The notes beneath the pieces were generated by a model. The model was not told where the DNA came from and did not search any database. It saw only the letters and a program-made list of their open reading frames with translations. Of a stretch of DNA of 62,166 bases, positions 28,521-39,277 are shown one piece after another (position 1 is the first letter of the stretch; the number at the start of each line of letters is the position of its first letter). Source of the stretch: an uncultured Methylococcaceae bacterium. GTDB taxonomy: Bacteria > Pseudomonadota > Gammaproteobacteria > Methylococcales > Methylomonadaceae. Made by a program: the position numbers and the translations under genes. The stretch covers positions 1-62,166 of the forward strand of contig CAIPDT010000090.1 of assembly GCA_903863905.1 (NCBI GenBank), in the 5' to 3' direction.

Positions 28521-31133
28521 TTAAGCGCTTAACTGCGCTTGAATCCAAGCAGGTACTCCCGCCAATGCTTCAGATAACCCAGATGGATCATTACCACCCG
28601 CCATGGCTAAATCGGGTTTACCACCGCCTTTACCACCGACTTGCTGTGCCACAAAATTAACCAAATGACCGGCTTTTACCTTAGCCATTTGATCTTTTGA
28701 AACCACCGCAATTAAACTGACCTTATCTCCCTCTACCACTGACAATACAATGGCACAACTCCCTAACTTATTTTTTAACTGATCAGCCAGATCTCTTAAC
28801 GCTTTAGAATCTACATCATTAAGCTTAACTGCCAATACTTTAATACCGGACACCTCTACCGCCTGAGCCAACAAAGAGTCACCGGCAGAACTGGCTAACT
28901 TAGAGTTTAAGCGTTCAATTTGTTTCTCTAGGGTACGCGTTTTTTCCAACAACTGTTCAACTTTTTCAGCCGCCTTATCCGCAGAGCTTTTTAGCAAGCC
29001 CGCAATCGCACTTAAAGACGCATCACGACCTAAAACCCACTCAATGCAACCTGCGCCCGTAACCGCTTCAATACGTCTTACGCCTGCCGCCACACCGGTT
29101 TCAGAAATAATCTTAAACGCGCCAATATCACCCGCTCGCTCAACATGCGTACCACCACACAACTCAGTTGAGAATTCACCAATTTTTAGAACACGCACTT
29201 CAGCGCCATATTTCTCCCCAAACAGCGCCATCGCACCGGCTTGAACAGCCAAATCCTTCGCCATCACCTCTGCAGTCACGCGATTATTTAAGCGAACTTG
29301 TTCATTAACCAAACGCTCAAGGGTTGCAATTTGCTCAGTGGAAACCGGTTCAAAATGAGAGAAATCGAAACGCAAGCGCTCAGTATTCACCAAAGAGCCC
29401 TTTTGAGCCACATGATCACCTAATACCGTTCTTAAGGCCGCATGTAACAAATGCGTCGCCGAATGATTTAATTCAGTCGCTTTTCGATCAGACGCATTAA
29501 CCTTAGCATGACCTAATTGACCTTTTGATAAGATCCCAGACGCAACTTTACCTTGATGGAGAAATAAAGTGCCGGCTTGCTTTTGAGTATCCGATACTTC
29601 AAATACCGCACCGGACGCTATAATTTGCCCCGAATCACCAACCTGTCCACCCGACTCACCATAAAAAGGGGTTTTATCTAAAACAACCAAGCCTTCTTCA
29701 CCGGCTTGTAAACTATCAACCGGCTGACCTTGACGATACAACGCAATAATTTCGACTTGATCATCTAAATGCTCATAACCCGTAAATTCAGTTTGACTGT
29801 CCAATTGGATTTCTTGACTGTATTCAGCGCTAAAACTACTGGCCGAACGCGCTCTATCACGTTGTGCTGTCATAGCGACTTCAAAGCCCGCATGATCGAC
29901 CGTCAGATTATTTTCACGCGCAAAATCAGCCGTTAAATCAACCGGAAAACCAAAGGTATCATATAACTGAAAAACCGTTTCACCTGGAATCACGGTTCCT
30001 TGTAATTTAGCAACACAGGCCTCAAGAATTTTCATGCCTTGCCCTAAGGTTTCAGCAAAACGCTCTTCTTCTTTCTTTAAAATGCGTTCAACTTGTTCTT
30101 GAGCCGCTTTAAGCTCTGGAAAGGCAAAGCCCATTTCAGCAACTAAAGGCGCCACTAATTTATAAAAGAAAACGTCTTGAATGCCTAAGCGATAACCATG
30201 ACGAATGGCACGACGAATAATGCGGCGTAATACATAGCCACGACCTTCGTTAGACGGCATGACACCATCTGCCACCAAAAACGCGCATGAACGAATATGA
30301 TCAGCAATCACGCGCAGCGAACTTTTCGTTAGATCCGTGGTACCTACAATCTCTGCGGCTGCTTTTAAAATCCCTTGAAATAAATCAATTTCATAGTTGT
30401 TATGCACCCCTTGCAACACCGCACTGATACGTTCCAAGCCCATCCCCGTATCCACAGAAGGCTTCGGTAACGGGGTTAAGGTGCCATCAGCGGAACGGTC
30501 ATACTGCATAAAAACCAAGTTCCAAACTTCAATATAACGATCGCCGTCTTCATCAGGCGTTCCTGGAGGCCCGCCCGGAATATCTGCACCGTGATCATAA
30601 AATATTTCAGTACACGGACCACAAGGACCCACATCACCCATCGACCAGAAATTATCCTTAGCACCAATTTTTGACAACCGATCCGCAGGCACACCGACTT
30701 CATTTAACCAAATATTAGCCGCTTCCGTATCTTCTTCAAATACCGTCACCCACAACTTACCCGCAGGAATTTCAAGTTCTTTCGTTAAAAAGTCCCAGGC
30801 AAAATGAATCGCATCGTGTTTAAAATAATCGCCAAAACTAAAATTACCGAGCATTTCAAAGAAAGTATGATGCCTAGCGGTATAGCCGACATTTTCTAAA
30901 TCATTATGCTTACCGCCGGCTCTTACACAGCGCTGAGTCGTCGCCGCTCTATTAAAATCGCGTTGTTCTCTGCCTAAAAAGACATCTTTAAACTGAACCA
31001 TACCCGCGTTAGTAAATAACAAGGTCGGATCATTGCCCGGTACAAGTGAACTGGACGGCTCTATAGAGTGCCCACGCTGACTAAAAAATTCAAGGAAAGC
31101 AGTGCGCAACTCAGCGCTAGTCATTTTTTTCAT
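28521..31133 (-). CDS. alaS: Alanyl-tRNA synthetase
   Basis: Charges tRNA-Ala. The 870-residue protein contains the class II catalytic domain ([13 protein letters not shown] start; [13 protein letters not shown]), the editing domain with the zinc ligands in [12 protein letters not shown] and [13 protein letters not shown], and the C-terminal oligomerisation/DHHA1 region ([12 protein letters not shown]). Translation may begin at the first ATG or at codon 4 (MTSAELR). It lies in the recA-recX-alaS-lysC order. Confidence 0.97.
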   Translation of the reverse strand: MKKMTSAELRTAFLEFFSQRGHSIEPSSSLVPGNDPTLLFTNAGMVQFKDVFLGREQRDFNRAATTQRCVRAGGKHNDLENVGYTARHHTFFEMLGNFSFGDYFKHDAIHFAWDFLTKELEIPAGKLWVTVFEEDTEAANIWLNEVGVPADRLSKIGAKDNFWSMGDVGPCGPCTEIFYDHGADIPGGPPGTPDEDGDRYIEVWNLVFMQYDRSADGTLTPLPKPSVDTGMGLERISAVLQGVHNNYEIDLFQGILKAAAEIVGTTDLTKSSLRVIADHIRSCAFLVADGVMPSNEGRGYVLRRIIRRAIRHGYRLGIQDVFFYKLVAPLVAEMGFAFPELKAAQEQVERILKKEEERFAETLGQGMKILEACVAKLQGTVIPGETVFQLYDTFGFPVDLTADFARENNLTVDHAGFEVAMTAQRDRARSASSFSAEYSQEIQLDSQTEFTGYEHLDDQVEIIALYRQGQPVDSLQAGEEGLVVLDKTPFYGESGGQVGDSGQIIASGAVFEVSDTQKQAGTLFLHQGKVASGILSKGQLGHAKVNASDRKATELNHSATHLLHAALRTVLGDHVAQKGSLVNTERLRFDFSHFEPVSTEQIATLERLVNEQVRLNNRVTAEVMAKDLAVQAGAMALFGEKYGAEVRVLKIGEFSTELCGGTHVERAGDIGAFKIISETGVAAGVRRIEAVTGAGCIEWVLGRDASLSAIAGLLKSSADKAAEKVEQLLEKTRTLEKQIERLNSKLASSAGDSLLAQAVEVSGIKVLAVKLNDVDSKALRDLADQLKNKLGSCAIVLSVVEGDKVSLIAVVSKDQMAKVKAGHLVNFVAQQVGGKGGGKPDLAMAGGNDPSGLSEALAGVPAWIQAQLSA

Positions 31134-31153
31134 GGTAGTTAGTGATTTTAAAG

Positions 31154-31170
31154 GGGTGTCAACAACACCC
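31154..31170 (-). terminator. Hairpin at the recX end
   Basis: On the minus strand GGGTGT pairs with ACACCC over a 5-base loop, followed by CTTTAAAA. It overlaps the recX stop codon. It could act as a weak terminator that lowers alaS transcription from the recA promoter. Confidence 0.45.
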
Positions 31171-31649
31171 TACATTTTAATATTTAATTGATCAAACAAA
31201 GTACTAATCATCGAGCCAGAAAAACCGCGTTGCAATAAAAAGCGACTGCGCTTTGCCCACTCTTTACGATCAAGAAACACATCAGCACCGTATTTCTTGA
31301 TATAAACCTGCTCAAGTAACGACAACCAGTTACCGGCCGTCTTTTCGACTATACCATTAAGATTAAACCCGTCAATCCCCTTAGCTTTAAGTTGATAAGA
31401 CAAATAAATAGGTCCATAACCTTTTTGAATACGGTATCTTGCATAACTTTCTGCATATCTTATATCGCTTTGCCAACCGTGCAGAGCCAATTCTTCAACA
31501 ACCTCTAGAATCTCTGCCGCCTCAAAGCCTTTGACTAATAACTTATTCAAAAGCTCTTTTTGGCTATGCTCCCTCATGGCTAATAAACGCAAACAGCTTT
31601 GTTCTATATCCTTAAAACGTGCTGTCTTTACTGATTGATTATCAGACAT
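31170..31649 (-). CDS. recX: Regulatory protein RecX
   Basis: Small helical protein that binds RecA filaments and limits RecA activity. The 159 residues show the RecX repeats: CLRLLAMREHSQKELLNKL (about 15-33), GWQSDIRYAESYARYRIQKGYGP (about 54-76) and the C-terminal LLQRGFSG segment. It lies 26 bases downstream of recA, the standard pairing. Confidence 0.93.
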   Translation of the reverse strand: MSDNQSVKTARFKDIEQSCLRLLAMREHSQKELLNKLLVKGFEAAEILEVVEELALHGWQSDIRYAESYARYRIQKGYGPIYLSYQLKAKGIDGFNLNGIVEKTAGNWLSLLEQVYIKKYGADVFLDRKEWAKRSRFLLQRGFSGSMISTLFDQLNIKM

Positions 31650-31675
31650 TTACAACCCATAAATGGCTAGACATT

Positions 31676-32725
31676 CTACTCAATATCACCCAGATTCGGT
31701 ATAACATTATCAACCACATCGACAACAGGCGATAATTTACTAAACGCTTCCGCTCGTATTTTAAGCTCAATTTCTTTCGCTTTTTCAGGATGCTCTTTCA
31801 AGAACACCTTAACATTCTCTTTACCTTGGCCAATCTTTTCTTCGCCATAACTATACCAAGAACCTGACTTTTGGATAAAGCCATAACTGACCCCTAAGTC
31901 TACAATCTCACCTAGAAAAGAGATACCTTCTCCATATAAGATCTCAAACTCTGCTTGTCTAAACGGCGGCGCGACCTTGTTTTTAACCACTTTAACGCGC
32001 GTCTCATTGCCGATGATCTCATCACCTTTTTTAACCGCGCCAATACGACGAATATCCAAGCGGACAGACGCATAAAATTTCAGCGCATTTCCACCCGTGG
32101 TGGTTTCAGGACTGCCGAACATCACCCCAATCTTCATTCTGATTTGATTAATAAAAATAACCAAGGTATTCGAACGCTTAATATTACCGGTTAATTTTCT
32201 TAAGGCTTGAGACATCAAACGCGCTTGTAAGCCCATGTGTGAATCACCCATATCGCCTTCAATTTCAGCTTTAGGCGTCAGAGCCGCCACCGAATCGATA
32301 ACCACCACATCCACCGCGCCCGACCTTACTAACATATCAGTAATTTCTAACGCTTGCTCGCCGGTATCTGGCTGAGAAACTAATAGATCATCCACATTCA
32401 CGCCGATTTTTTCAGCGTAACTCGGATCTAAAGCATGTTCAGCATCGACAAAAGCGGCGGTGCCACCAAGCTTTTGCATTTCCGCAATGACTTGTAACGT
32501 CAACGTCGTTTTACCAGAAGACTCAGGCCCGTAAATTTCAATAACTCGACCTCGAGGTAAACCACCACAGCCTAAAGCAATATCTAACCCCAAAGAACCT
32601 GTAGAAACGACATCAATATCACGAGAAGCAGCTACATCACCCATACGCATCACAGAACCTTTACCGAACTGTTTTTCAATTTGCATAAGTGCAGCGCCTA
32701 ACGCTTTTTTCTTATTCTCATCCAT
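31676..32725 (-). CDS. recA: Recombinase RecA
   Basis: ATP-dependent strand-exchange protein and SOS coprotease. Walker A is GPESSGKT at 66-73; [20 protein letters not shown] forms the Walker B/loop 1 region; the loop 2 segment is [21 protein letters not shown]. The 349-residue length is usual. The 97-base upstream gap has no CTG-N10-CAG LexA site; an extended -10 (TGTGATAAT) is seen at 32776-32784 on the minus strand. Confidence 0.98.
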   Translation of the reverse strand: MDENKKKALGAALMQIEKQFGKGSVMRMGDVAASRDIDVVSTGSLGLDIALGCGGLPRGRVIEIYGPESSGKTTLTLQVIAEMQKLGGTAAFVDAEHALDPSYAEKIGVNVDDLLVSQPDTGEQALEITDMLVRSGAVDVVVIDSVAALTPKAEIEGDMGDSHMGLQARLMSQALRKLTGNIKRSNTLVIFINQIRMKIGVMFGSPETTTGGNALKFYASVRLDIRRIGAVKKGDEIIGNETRVKVVKNKVAPPFRQAEFEILYGEGISFLGEIVDLGVSYGFIQKSGSWYSYGEEKIGQGKENVKVFLKEHPEKAKEIELKIRAEAFSKLSPVVDVVDNVIPNLGDIE

Positions 32726-32822
32726 TATCTTTACCTTGTAGGTTTAAAAATGCGTATTAAATTCTTAATGCAATTATTATCACATAGAGATAGGGCTTCG
32801 GGTAGTCTTGATTAGCGCACGC

Positions 32823-33611
32823 TTAAAAACTATCCGATTTAGCTTTTGCTTCTTGACTGCCATTGGTATCACCTTGAAGCTCACGTGCTCTGGCAATTAA
32901 CAACCAACTGTGTTTTTTCATGTTAGCATCGTTTGAAGCCAATAACGCGGCTTTTTTTGCCAAATCCTCCGCTAAGCGCGGCTTCGATTGCTTTAGCTTA
33001 AGTAAAGCCAACTTATAATACAAGGTTGCATTACGTGGCTCTATTCTAATGGCGCGCTCAATCGTTGTTGTTGCTGCCTCAATATTACCCGCTTTGGTAC
33101 TTTGATTGGCCGCTGAAGCCAATTGAGTCACCGCAGGAGACAAGGGCGCAAAGGTTTCTAAAGGCTCAAACCCAGGGGGTTGCACTACAACAGGCGCTGA
33201 AATGGGAGCAGCCGGCGCTTCTGCTTTAAGGTTTTCAGCACTCGACCCAGTCGTTGGCACGCTGGGCGCTTGTGTGTGCTCAGTGACCAAACCATTCGAC
33301 GGTGTACCTAACGCACTGGAATCTTGTTGAAATTGCTGCTCGGGCATAATAAGCTCAGGCTGCATTTCTTCAACTCTGGTGGCATACGCACTCGGATCAG
33401 TTAACGGCTTAACCTCAACAATCTCAGGCTCAACAGGAGCCGGCACCGACTTGACCACCTTAGGTTTCTTTGCTTTTTTAACCTTAGGCGCGGTCTTAGC
33501 TTGCGAGGGCACCACGACCCCACCGCCATAAATAGGCGCCGGTGCTTGTCCGGCACACCCCACCAATAACACAGGCAATAAACCTAAAAAAATAAGTCTC
33601 TTTATTTGCAT
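32823..33611 (-). CDS. TPR-containing lipoprotein
   Basis: From the ATG at 33611 this is a 262-residue protein with a type II signal: a basic n-region, hydrophobic core and lipobox LLVGC (Cys19 region). A Pro/Ala/Lys-rich linker with a PKVKKAKKPKVVK run spans about 25-160. TPR-like helices (QSTKAGNIEAATTTIERAI and LKLKQSKPRLAEDLAKKAALL) fill the C-terminal third. An upstream extension to 33776 overlaps ssb out of frame and is rejected. Probably anchored in the envelope; role unknown. Confidence 0.75.
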   Translation of the reverse strand: MQIKRLIFLGLLPVLLVGCAGQAPAPIYGGGVVVPSQAKTAPKVKKAKKPKVVKSVPAPVEPEIVEVKPLTDPSAYATRVEEMQPELIMPEQQFQQDSSALGTPSNGLVTEHTQAPSVPTTGSSAENLKAEAPAAPISAPVVVQPPGFEPLETFAPLSPAVTQLASAANQSTKAGNIEAATTTIERAIRIEPRNATLYYKLALLKLKQSKPRLAEDLAKKAALLASNDANMKKHSWLLIARARELQGDTNGSQEAKAKSDSF

Positions 33612-33630
33612 AAACTCAAATAGTCTCAGC

Positions 33631-34119
33631 TTAAAATGGGATATCATCATCAAAATCTTCATACGAAGGCGGAGACGGCGGCATTGAATTAATGCTACCC
33701 GCTGCAGGCGATGATTTAGGTTGATAGGTCGGTTTAGATCCAGAAACTTCAGCATTGGCCGGCATCTCGCCACCAAAATTAGCCGTCCCGCCCGTACGAC
33801 TATCTAACATGTGCATTTCGGTCGCAACAATCTCAGTAGTATAGCGATCTTGGCCATCCTGAGCCTGCCATTTACGGGTTTGTAAGCGCCCTTCTACGTA
33901 AACTTGACCGCCTTTTTTTAAATACTCGCCCGCAATCTCCGCTAATCGGTTAAAAAACACCACCCGATGCCATTCAGTCGATTCCTTTTTTTCGCCGGCT
34001 TTATCTTTCCATCTAAAGTTAGTTGCTAAGGTTATATTAGCCACTGCGCCCCCTGAAGGCATATAACGTACTTCAGGATCTGCGCCCAATCGCCCGATTA
34101 ATGTCACTTTATTAAGCAT
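33631..34119 (-). CDS. ssb: Single-stranded DNA-binding protein
   Basis: Binds single-stranded DNA in replication, repair and recombination. The OB-fold begins [19 protein letters not shown], with [16 protein letters not shown] near 50-65. A flexible Pro/Ser-rich linker ends in the acidic tip DFDDDIPF, the partner-binding tail. Length is 162. It is transcribed towards the lipoprotein gene (19-base gap). Upstream 34120-34361 is a divergent promoter region with the ABC-F gene; no gene is seen in it. Confidence 0.97.
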   Translation of the reverse strand: MLNKVTLIGRLGADPEVRYMPSGGAVANITLATNFRWKDKAGEKKESTEWHRVVFFNRLAEIAGEYLKKGGQVYVEGRLQTRKWQAQDGQDRYTTEIVATEMHMLDSRTGGTANFGGEMPANAEVSGSKPTYQPKSSPAAGSINSMPPSPPSYEDFDDDIPF

Positions 34120-34361
34120 CTACTCTCCCACTCTTTCGGTTATCGAAACTATCAATACAATTCATAAATTTAGCATATAGTACCTGATCAGAGCAGGGAT
34201 ATTAAAAAAAATTGCATTCCTGGCTGGATAAAATTAACCGACAAACTTACTCGGGGTCTAAAACCTGTTAAAATAGACCTCATTATTGATAAAAATACTC
34301 ACTGAACGACTTTTAACTCAATCGGTTACAACACTTTTACCCCACTCTTGAGAACAACACT

Positions 34362-35948
34362 TTGATTTCTACAGCAAACATCACAATGCAATTTGGGGCG
34401 AAACCCCTATTTGAAAACGTCTCTGTCAAATTCGGCGACGGTAACCGATATGGCCTTATTGGCGCTAATGGCTGCGGCAAATCAACCTTCATGAAAATAT
34501 TGAGCGGCGATTTAGAGCCCTCAGCCGGTAACGTCAGCATCAGCCCCAATGAACGCTTAGGGAATTTACGTCAGGATCAATTTGCCTACGAAGATTATCG
34601 CGTCTTAGACGTGGTCTTAATGGGACACGCTGAAATGTGGGCCGCCATGTCAGAGCGTGACGCCATTTACGCCAACCTAGAGGCTACCGAAGACGACTAC
34701 ATGCACGCCGCAGAACTTGAATCGGTGTTTGCCGAATTCGGGGGTTATACCGCAGAATCTCGTGCCAGTGAACTCCTCTTAGGTTTAGATATTCCTATAG
34801 AACAACACAGTGGCTTAATGAGTGCAGTCGCACCCGGCTGGAAATTAAGAGTGTTATTGGCTCAAGCCTTATTCTCTAATCCAGATATTATGTTATTAGA
34901 TGAACCCACCAACAACTTGGACATCAATACCATTCGTTGGTTAGAAGAGGTTTTAAACGAACGTAACTGTACCATGGTTATCATCTCGCATGACCGTCAT
35001 TTCTTAAATAGTATCTGCACGCACATGGCAGATATGGATTACGGTGAATTGCGCGTTTACCCCGGTAACTACGATGATTATATGGTCGCCGTGACTGAAG
35101 TCCGTGAACGCCTCTTAGCCGGCAACGCCAAGAAAAAAGTCCAGATTGCCGAATTACAAACCTTCGTCAGTCGCTTTTCAGCCAACGCGTCAAAAGCTAA
35201 ACAAGCCACCTCTCGGGCTAAACAACTCGACAAAATTAAACTGGATGAAGTTAAACCCTCCAGTCGAGTCAATCCTTTCTTACGTTTTGAACAAACTAAA
35301 AAGCTACACCGTTTGGCCCTCGAAGTCAGTGATTTAAGCAAAGGCTATGGTAACGAACCTCTGTTTAAAAACTTAAACCTAATGATTCCGGTCGGAGAGC
35401 GTATTGCCGTTATTGGACCCAACGGGATTGGTAAATCAACCCTATTAAAAACCCTAGTTGGAGAATTAACCCCTGACACCGGTGAAGTTAAATGGTCAGA
35501 AAACTCAGAAGTCGGTTATTTTGCCCAAGACCATGCCGAAGACTTTGCTGAAAACCTCACCCTCATTGAATGGATGAGCCAATGGCGTAAAGAATCCGAT
35601 GATGATCAAGCCATTCGAGGCACGTTAGGACGGCTATTATTTACCGCTGACGACATTAACAAATCGGTTAAAGTCATCTCAGGAGGAGAACAAGGCCGCA
35701 TGTTGTTTGGTAAATTAATCCTACAAAAGAACAACATCATGGTCATGGATGAACCCACCAACCATTTAGACATGGAATCGATTGAGTCTTTAAATACCGC
35801 ACTTGAAAACTACCCAGGCACGCTGGTCTTTGTCAGTCATGACCGTGAATTTGTATCATCCTTAGCCACCCGTATTATTGAATTAACCCCCAATGGTATC
35901 GTTGACTTTAATGGTAACTACGAAGACTACTTAAATAGCCAAGCCTAA
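34362..35948 (+). CDS. ABC-F family ATPase (YbiT-like)
   Basis: Soluble protein with two ABC ATPase domains in one chain and no membrane segments, typical of ABC-F translation factors. First domain: GANGCGKST (about 33-41), Walker [11 protein letters not shown]; second domain: GPNGIGKST (about 356-364), SGGEQGRM signature, MDEPTNHLD. The linker between them (about 240-320) is lysine/alanine-rich, the arm that reaches the peptidyl centre in this family. The 528-residue length and sequence suit YbiT. The first codon is TTG at 34362 (TTGATTTCT); the Met at codon 8-9 region is later, so the exact start is uncertain. Confidence 0.88.
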   Translation: MISTANITMQFGAKPLFENVSVKFGDGNRYGLIGANGCGKSTFMKILSGDLEPSAGNVSISPNERLGNLRQDQFAYEDYRVLDVVLMGHAEMWAAMSERDAIYANLEATEDDYMHAAELESVFAEFGGYTAESRASELLLGLDIPIEQHSGLMSAVAPGWKLRVLLAQALFSNPDIMLLDEPTNNLDINTIRWLEEVLNERNCTMVIISHDRHFLNSICTHMADMDYGELRVYPGNYDDYMVAVTEVRERLLAGNAKKKVQIAELQTFVSRFSANASKAKQATSRAKQLDKIKLDEVKPSSRVNPFLRFEQTKKLHRLALEVSDLSKGYGNEPLFKNLNLMIPVGERIAVIGPNGIGKSTLLKTLVGELTPDTGEVKWSENSEVGYFAQDHAEDFAENLTLIEWMSQWRKESDDDQAIRGTLGRLLFTADDINKSVKVISGGEQGRMLFGKLILQKNNIMVMDEPTNHLDMESIESLNTALENYPGTLVFVSHDREFVSSLATRIIELTPNGIVDFNGNYEDYLNSQA

Positions 35949-37565
35949 ATGCCAACCTCGACGCCACCTGCTAGTGTTATGGATTTAAACTTTGATAATC
36001 GTTTTAGCCAAGAATTACCCGCCGATCCAGAGCCTAGCAATGCGCGTCGACAAGTCTTTGATGCCTGTTATTCTCGCGTATTACCCACCCCCGTCAAAGC
36101 GCCCAAAACAGTGGCCTTTGCCAAAGAAGTGGCGGAGTTATTAGAACTGTCCACCGCACAATGTGAATCAGATGACTTTACCCAAGTCTTTGCTGGCAAT
36201 CGCTTACTAGACGGCATGGACAGTTATGCCACCTGTTACGGCGGCCATCAATTTGGACATTGGGCGGGGCAACTGGGTGATGGTCGTGCCATTAATCTGG
36301 GGGACGTGCTTAATCAAAAAGGTGAACGCTGGGCCTTACAACTTAAAGGCGCCGGCCCCACCCCCTATTCCAGAACGGCCGATGGTTTAGCGGTATTAAG
36401 ATCCTCGGTGCGTGAGTTTTTATGCAGTGAAGCCATGCATCATTTAGGGGTACCGACCACCCGCGCCTTAAGCTTAATTAGCACTGGCGAAAGCGTCATT
36501 CGAGACATGTTTTACAACGGAAATCCTAAAGCAGAACCTGGAGCGGTGGTGTGTCGTGTGGCCCCCTCCTTTACCCGCTTTGGGCATTTTCAAATCTTAA
36601 CAGCCCGACGCAATCTCGACCTCCTTAAACAATTCACCGACTATACCCTTCGGACTGACTTTCCCCATTTGGGTACGCCCTCCATAGAGACGTATTGCGC
36701 GTGGTTTGAAGAAGTCTGTCAAAGAACCGCCACTATGGTCTTACATTGGCAACGGGTCGGTTTTGTGCATGGGGTGATGAATACCGATAACATGTCGATA
36801 TTAGGCCTCACTATTGATTATGGCCCTTACGGCTGGCTTGAAAACTACGATCCTGGCTGGACACCCAATACCACAGATGCCTCAGAACGTCGCTATCGTT
36901 TTGGCAATCAAGCTCAAATTGCTTATTGGAATTTAGGTCAACTCGCTAATGCGATTTACCCATTAATTGAACTGAAAGAACCGCTGCAGGCCGCTCTAAA
37001 CGGCTATACAGAAAGCTTTGAACAAGGCTGGCAAGCTATGATGGCAGAAAAAATGGGTTTAAAGGCATTTGAACCTGAAACAGATGAGGATCTCTATGCA
37101 GAGTTATTAATCCTCTTACAATTAGTCGAAACTGATATGACGCTGTTCTATCGTCAACTGGCCAAGATTGATTTTACTGTCCCGCTGGATGCGTTAAAAA
37201 CTGCCGAAGCACACCGCCTTTTAGGCAGTGCTTATTATGTACCCGAACAACGTAACCAAGATTACCTTACGCGTTTAGAGGCATGGCTGAAAAGTTATCA
37301 ACACCGCCTTCAAAAAGACGGCACAACTCATTTAGCCAAACAAAGCCAAATGAATGCCGTCAATCCTAAATACGTGCTAAGAAACTACTTGGCTCAATTG
37401 GCCATTGATAAAGCCGAACAAGAAGACTTTAGTATGGTCAATGAGTTATTAGAGGTGTTACGACACCCTTATGATGAACAACCCGACAAAGCATTCTTTG
37501 CCGAAAAACGTCCAGACTGGGCACGACAACGAGCCGGATGCTCTATGTTATCGTGCAGTTCTTAA
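35949..37565 (+). CDS. selO: Protein adenylyltransferase SelO
   Basis: Pseudokinase-fold enzyme that attaches AMP to Ser/Thr/Tyr of target proteins, linked to oxidative stress in studied members. Seen: the GGHQFGHWAGQLGDGRA motif (about 98-114), LKGAGPTPYSR, and the inverted active-site segment HGVMNTDNMS followed by DYGPYGWLENY. The last residues SCSS include the conserved C-terminal cysteine, which is selenocysteine in some eukaryotes. The ATG follows the ABC-F stop with no gap (TAAATG), so the two are co-translated. Confidence 0.93.
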   Translation: MPTSTPPASVMDLNFDNRFSQELPADPEPSNARRQVFDACYSRVLPTPVKAPKTVAFAKEVAELLELSTAQCESDDFTQVFAGNRLLDGMDSYATCYGGHQFGHWAGQLGDGRAINLGDVLNQKGERWALQLKGAGPTPYSRTADGLAVLRSSVREFLCSEAMHHLGVPTTRALSLISTGESVIRDMFYNGNPKAEPGAVVCRVAPSFTRFGHFQILTARRNLDLLKQFTDYTLRTDFPHLGTPSIETYCAWFEEVCQRTATMVLHWQRVGFVHGVMNTDNMSILGLTIDYGPYGWLENYDPGWTPNTTDASERRYRFGNQAQIAYWNLGQLANAIYPLIELKEPLQAALNGYTESFEQGWQAMMAEKMGLKAFEPETDEDLYAELLILLQLVETDMTLFYRQLAKIDFTVPLDALKTAEAHRLLGSAYYVPEQRNQDYLTRLEAWLKSYQHRLQKDGTTHLAKQSQMNAVNPKYVLRNYLAQLAIDKAEQEDFSMVNELLEVLRHPYDEQPDKAFFAEKRPDWARQRAGCSMLSCSS

Positions 37566-37607
37566 AGGGCTGTGCTCAATATTATCGTCAATCGTTAACT
37601 TGATCCG

Positions 37608-37638
37608 ACCACGAAATAACCGTTAACACCGCCGTGGT
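37608..37638 (+). terminator. Possible terminator after selO
   Basis: ACCACG (37608-37613) can pair with CGTGGT (37633-37638), followed by TTTTAG. The 19-base loop makes it a weak candidate. It lies about 43 bases beyond the selO stop and before the convergent small gene. Confidence 0.3.
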
Positions 37639-37645
37639 TTTAGCC

Positions 37646-37918
37646 TTATTTCGTTTCTACTTCTTTCTCAACTTCTTTTTCGACTTCGTGTTCTTTAGCT
37701 TCGCCAGTTGATTTTGTGGCGGCAGCGGCTTCTGCTGCTTTTTTCTCTGCCAATAGTCGCGCTTTTTTAGCTAACGCGGCTTTTTGATCGGTTGCTTTAC
37801 TGGCTGCTATTGATCCCGTCTCTTCAACGGCTTGAGTCAATGAAGGAGATAACAACGCTGCTGTTGACAAGGCACCAAGAAACACAGGTAGTAACAATTT
37901 TTTAAATTTGATAGACAC
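37646..37918 (-). CDS. Small exported Ala/Lys/Glu-rich protein
   Basis: About 90 residues from a GTG at 37918 that follows AAAGGTGA by 5 bases. A clear signal peptide (KFKKLLLPVFLGALSTAALL...LTQA) is followed by an alanine/lysine-rich helix (about 45-75) and a charged tail of VEKE repeats. No family was recognised. It looks like a periplasmic low-complexity helical protein. An in-frame GTG three codons earlier is a less likely start. Confidence 0.55.
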   Translation of the reverse strand: MSIKFKKLLLPVFLGALSTAALLSPSLTQAVEETGSIAASKATDQKAALAKKARLLAEKKAAEAAAATKSTGEAKEHEVEKEVEKEVETK

Positions 37919-38291
37919 AATAATCACCTTTTAAATTAATCTTATCTTCAATTCATCCAATAGCATCGAAAATAAGTAGAAGAAAAACATTAGTTAACAT
38001 GATTAACACGCTTTTAAACCCCGCGTAGATTTTAATACTGCACTCGGTTGTTAAAATCATTCACCGCTCAAAAGGCATATTAAGCACCTGTCACTAAACC
38101 ACGCACAAAGATACCAGATTGTGATCTTAAATAAAATAGCTGAAGCGTTTTTTTCAATCGACTTACTGCACGTTGAGAGGATAAGCAATCATTCTGCTTG
38201 AAATAAATATCTTTATCCTTGACGGACAGTATCAGATGCTCTTGCACGGCCGAGCGACCCCTGTAGCAAAAGCCCAGTAAGAGCCCCTGCC
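37919..38291. other. Intergenic region without a supported gene
   Basis: 373 bases between the small exported gene and glucokinase. It holds an 8-bp inverted repeat (GATTTTAA at 38028-38035 with TTAAAATC at 38051-38058). A 71-codon minus frame starting at a TTG overlaps the end of glk, but its residues match no family I recognise. No tRNA or obvious promoter was seen. Confidence 0.5.
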
Positions 38292-39266
38292 TCAATTATT
38301 AAAATAATTAATCGCGCCAATTAACGGGGTACGGGGATTTAAGGACAACTTAACCGACAGTGACTCCAACATCGGCAAGAACCGACCTTTATCTTTAAAT
38401 GCTTGCATAAAACGTCCCTCTAATAGCGCCGGTAAAATCTTAGGGCCAATGCCGCCACCGATAAATACACCACCGGTGGATAAACACTTCAACGCTAAAT
38501 TACCGGCTTCTGCACCATAGATATCCACAAACATCTTAAGCACTTCCACGCAACAAGGATCTGCCCCTGCCACGCCTAATTTAGAAATCAATGCGTTTCT
38601 ATCTTCGTCAGGACTTAATTGTGTCACTGCTACACAGGGTACCGCTAAACCTTCGTCACATAAAAAGTCATATAAATGACTAAAGCCCACGCCAGAAACA
38701 ATTCGCTCATAACTGACATGACCACCTATCTTCTGTCTTAAATAAACGAGTAATTGATCTTGCAACGCATTTTGCGGGGCAAAATCGGTATGTCCCCCTT
38801 CGGTGCCTAAAGCGTGATATTGCAAACCATCCCAACATAAAATGGCCTCCCCTAAGCCCGTACCTGCCGCCAACACCGCAATAGTACCGGTCTGCGGTTT
38901 AGCCTTCGGGTTAAGCTCAATTAAATCTTCTTCAGGTAAATACAACATACCCAAGGCCATGGCTTCTAAATCATTCAGTAATCTAACCTTATCGGTATTC
39001 AACTGCACCTTTAAGGCTTCAGCATCCAGTAACCATGGTAAATTAGTGGTCTGACAGCGTTGATTAACCACCGGCCCGGCTACCCCAAAACAAACAGAAT
39101 GAATCGACTCCCCAATCGGCAAAAAGTCTAACAAGAGACTATCAAACTCAGCATGGTGCTGACTGCTATAGGTTTTTTCTTTGAGACAATGCAACAAACC
39201 TTCTGTAGAGCGCGTCAACAACGATAAAACTGTTTTAGTACCGCCAATATCGCCTGCTAAGATCAT
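38292..39266 (-). CDS. glk: Glucokinase
   Basis: Phosphorylates glucose with ATP. The 324-residue protein shows the bacterial Glk motifs: AGDIGGTKT (4-12), AAGTGLGEAIL (about 135-145) and EGGHTDFAP (about 158-166), with FIGGGIGPKILP near 272-283. It lies 11 bases downstream of the phosphorylase-kinase-like gene on the same strand, so the two are almost surely one operon. Confidence 0.95.
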   Translation of the reverse strand: MILAGDIGGTKTVLSLLTRSTEGLLHCLKEKTYSSQHHAEFDSLLLDFLPIGESIHSVCFGVAGPVVNQRCQTTNLPWLLDAEALKVQLNTDKVRLLNDLEAMALGMLYLPEEDLIELNPKAKPQTGTIAVLAAGTGLGEAILCWDGLQYHALGTEGGHTDFAPQNALQDQLLVYLRQKIGGHVSYERIVSGVGFSHLYDFLCDEGLAVPCVAVTQLSPDEDRNALISKLGVAGADPCCVEVLKMFVDIYGAEAGNLALKCLSTGGVFIGGGIGPKILPALLEGRFMQAFKDKGRFLPMLESLSVKLSLNPRTPLIGAINYFNN

Positions 39267-39277
39267 AAAGACCGCCT

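Noticed and set aside
33612-33776. N-terminal extension of the TPR lipoprotein
   Set aside because: It overlaps ssb out of frame, and the lipoprotein signal begins exactly at the ATG at 33611.
34182-34197. CCTG-N7-CAGG near ssb as an SOS box
   Set aside because: Spacing and inner bases do not match the CTGT-N8-ACAG LexA consensus.
38080-38295. 71-codon minus-strand frame overlapping the glk end
   Set aside because: Its first codon is TTG, it has no clear ribosome site of its own, and the residues match no family I recognise. Kept only as a note in the intergenic entry.
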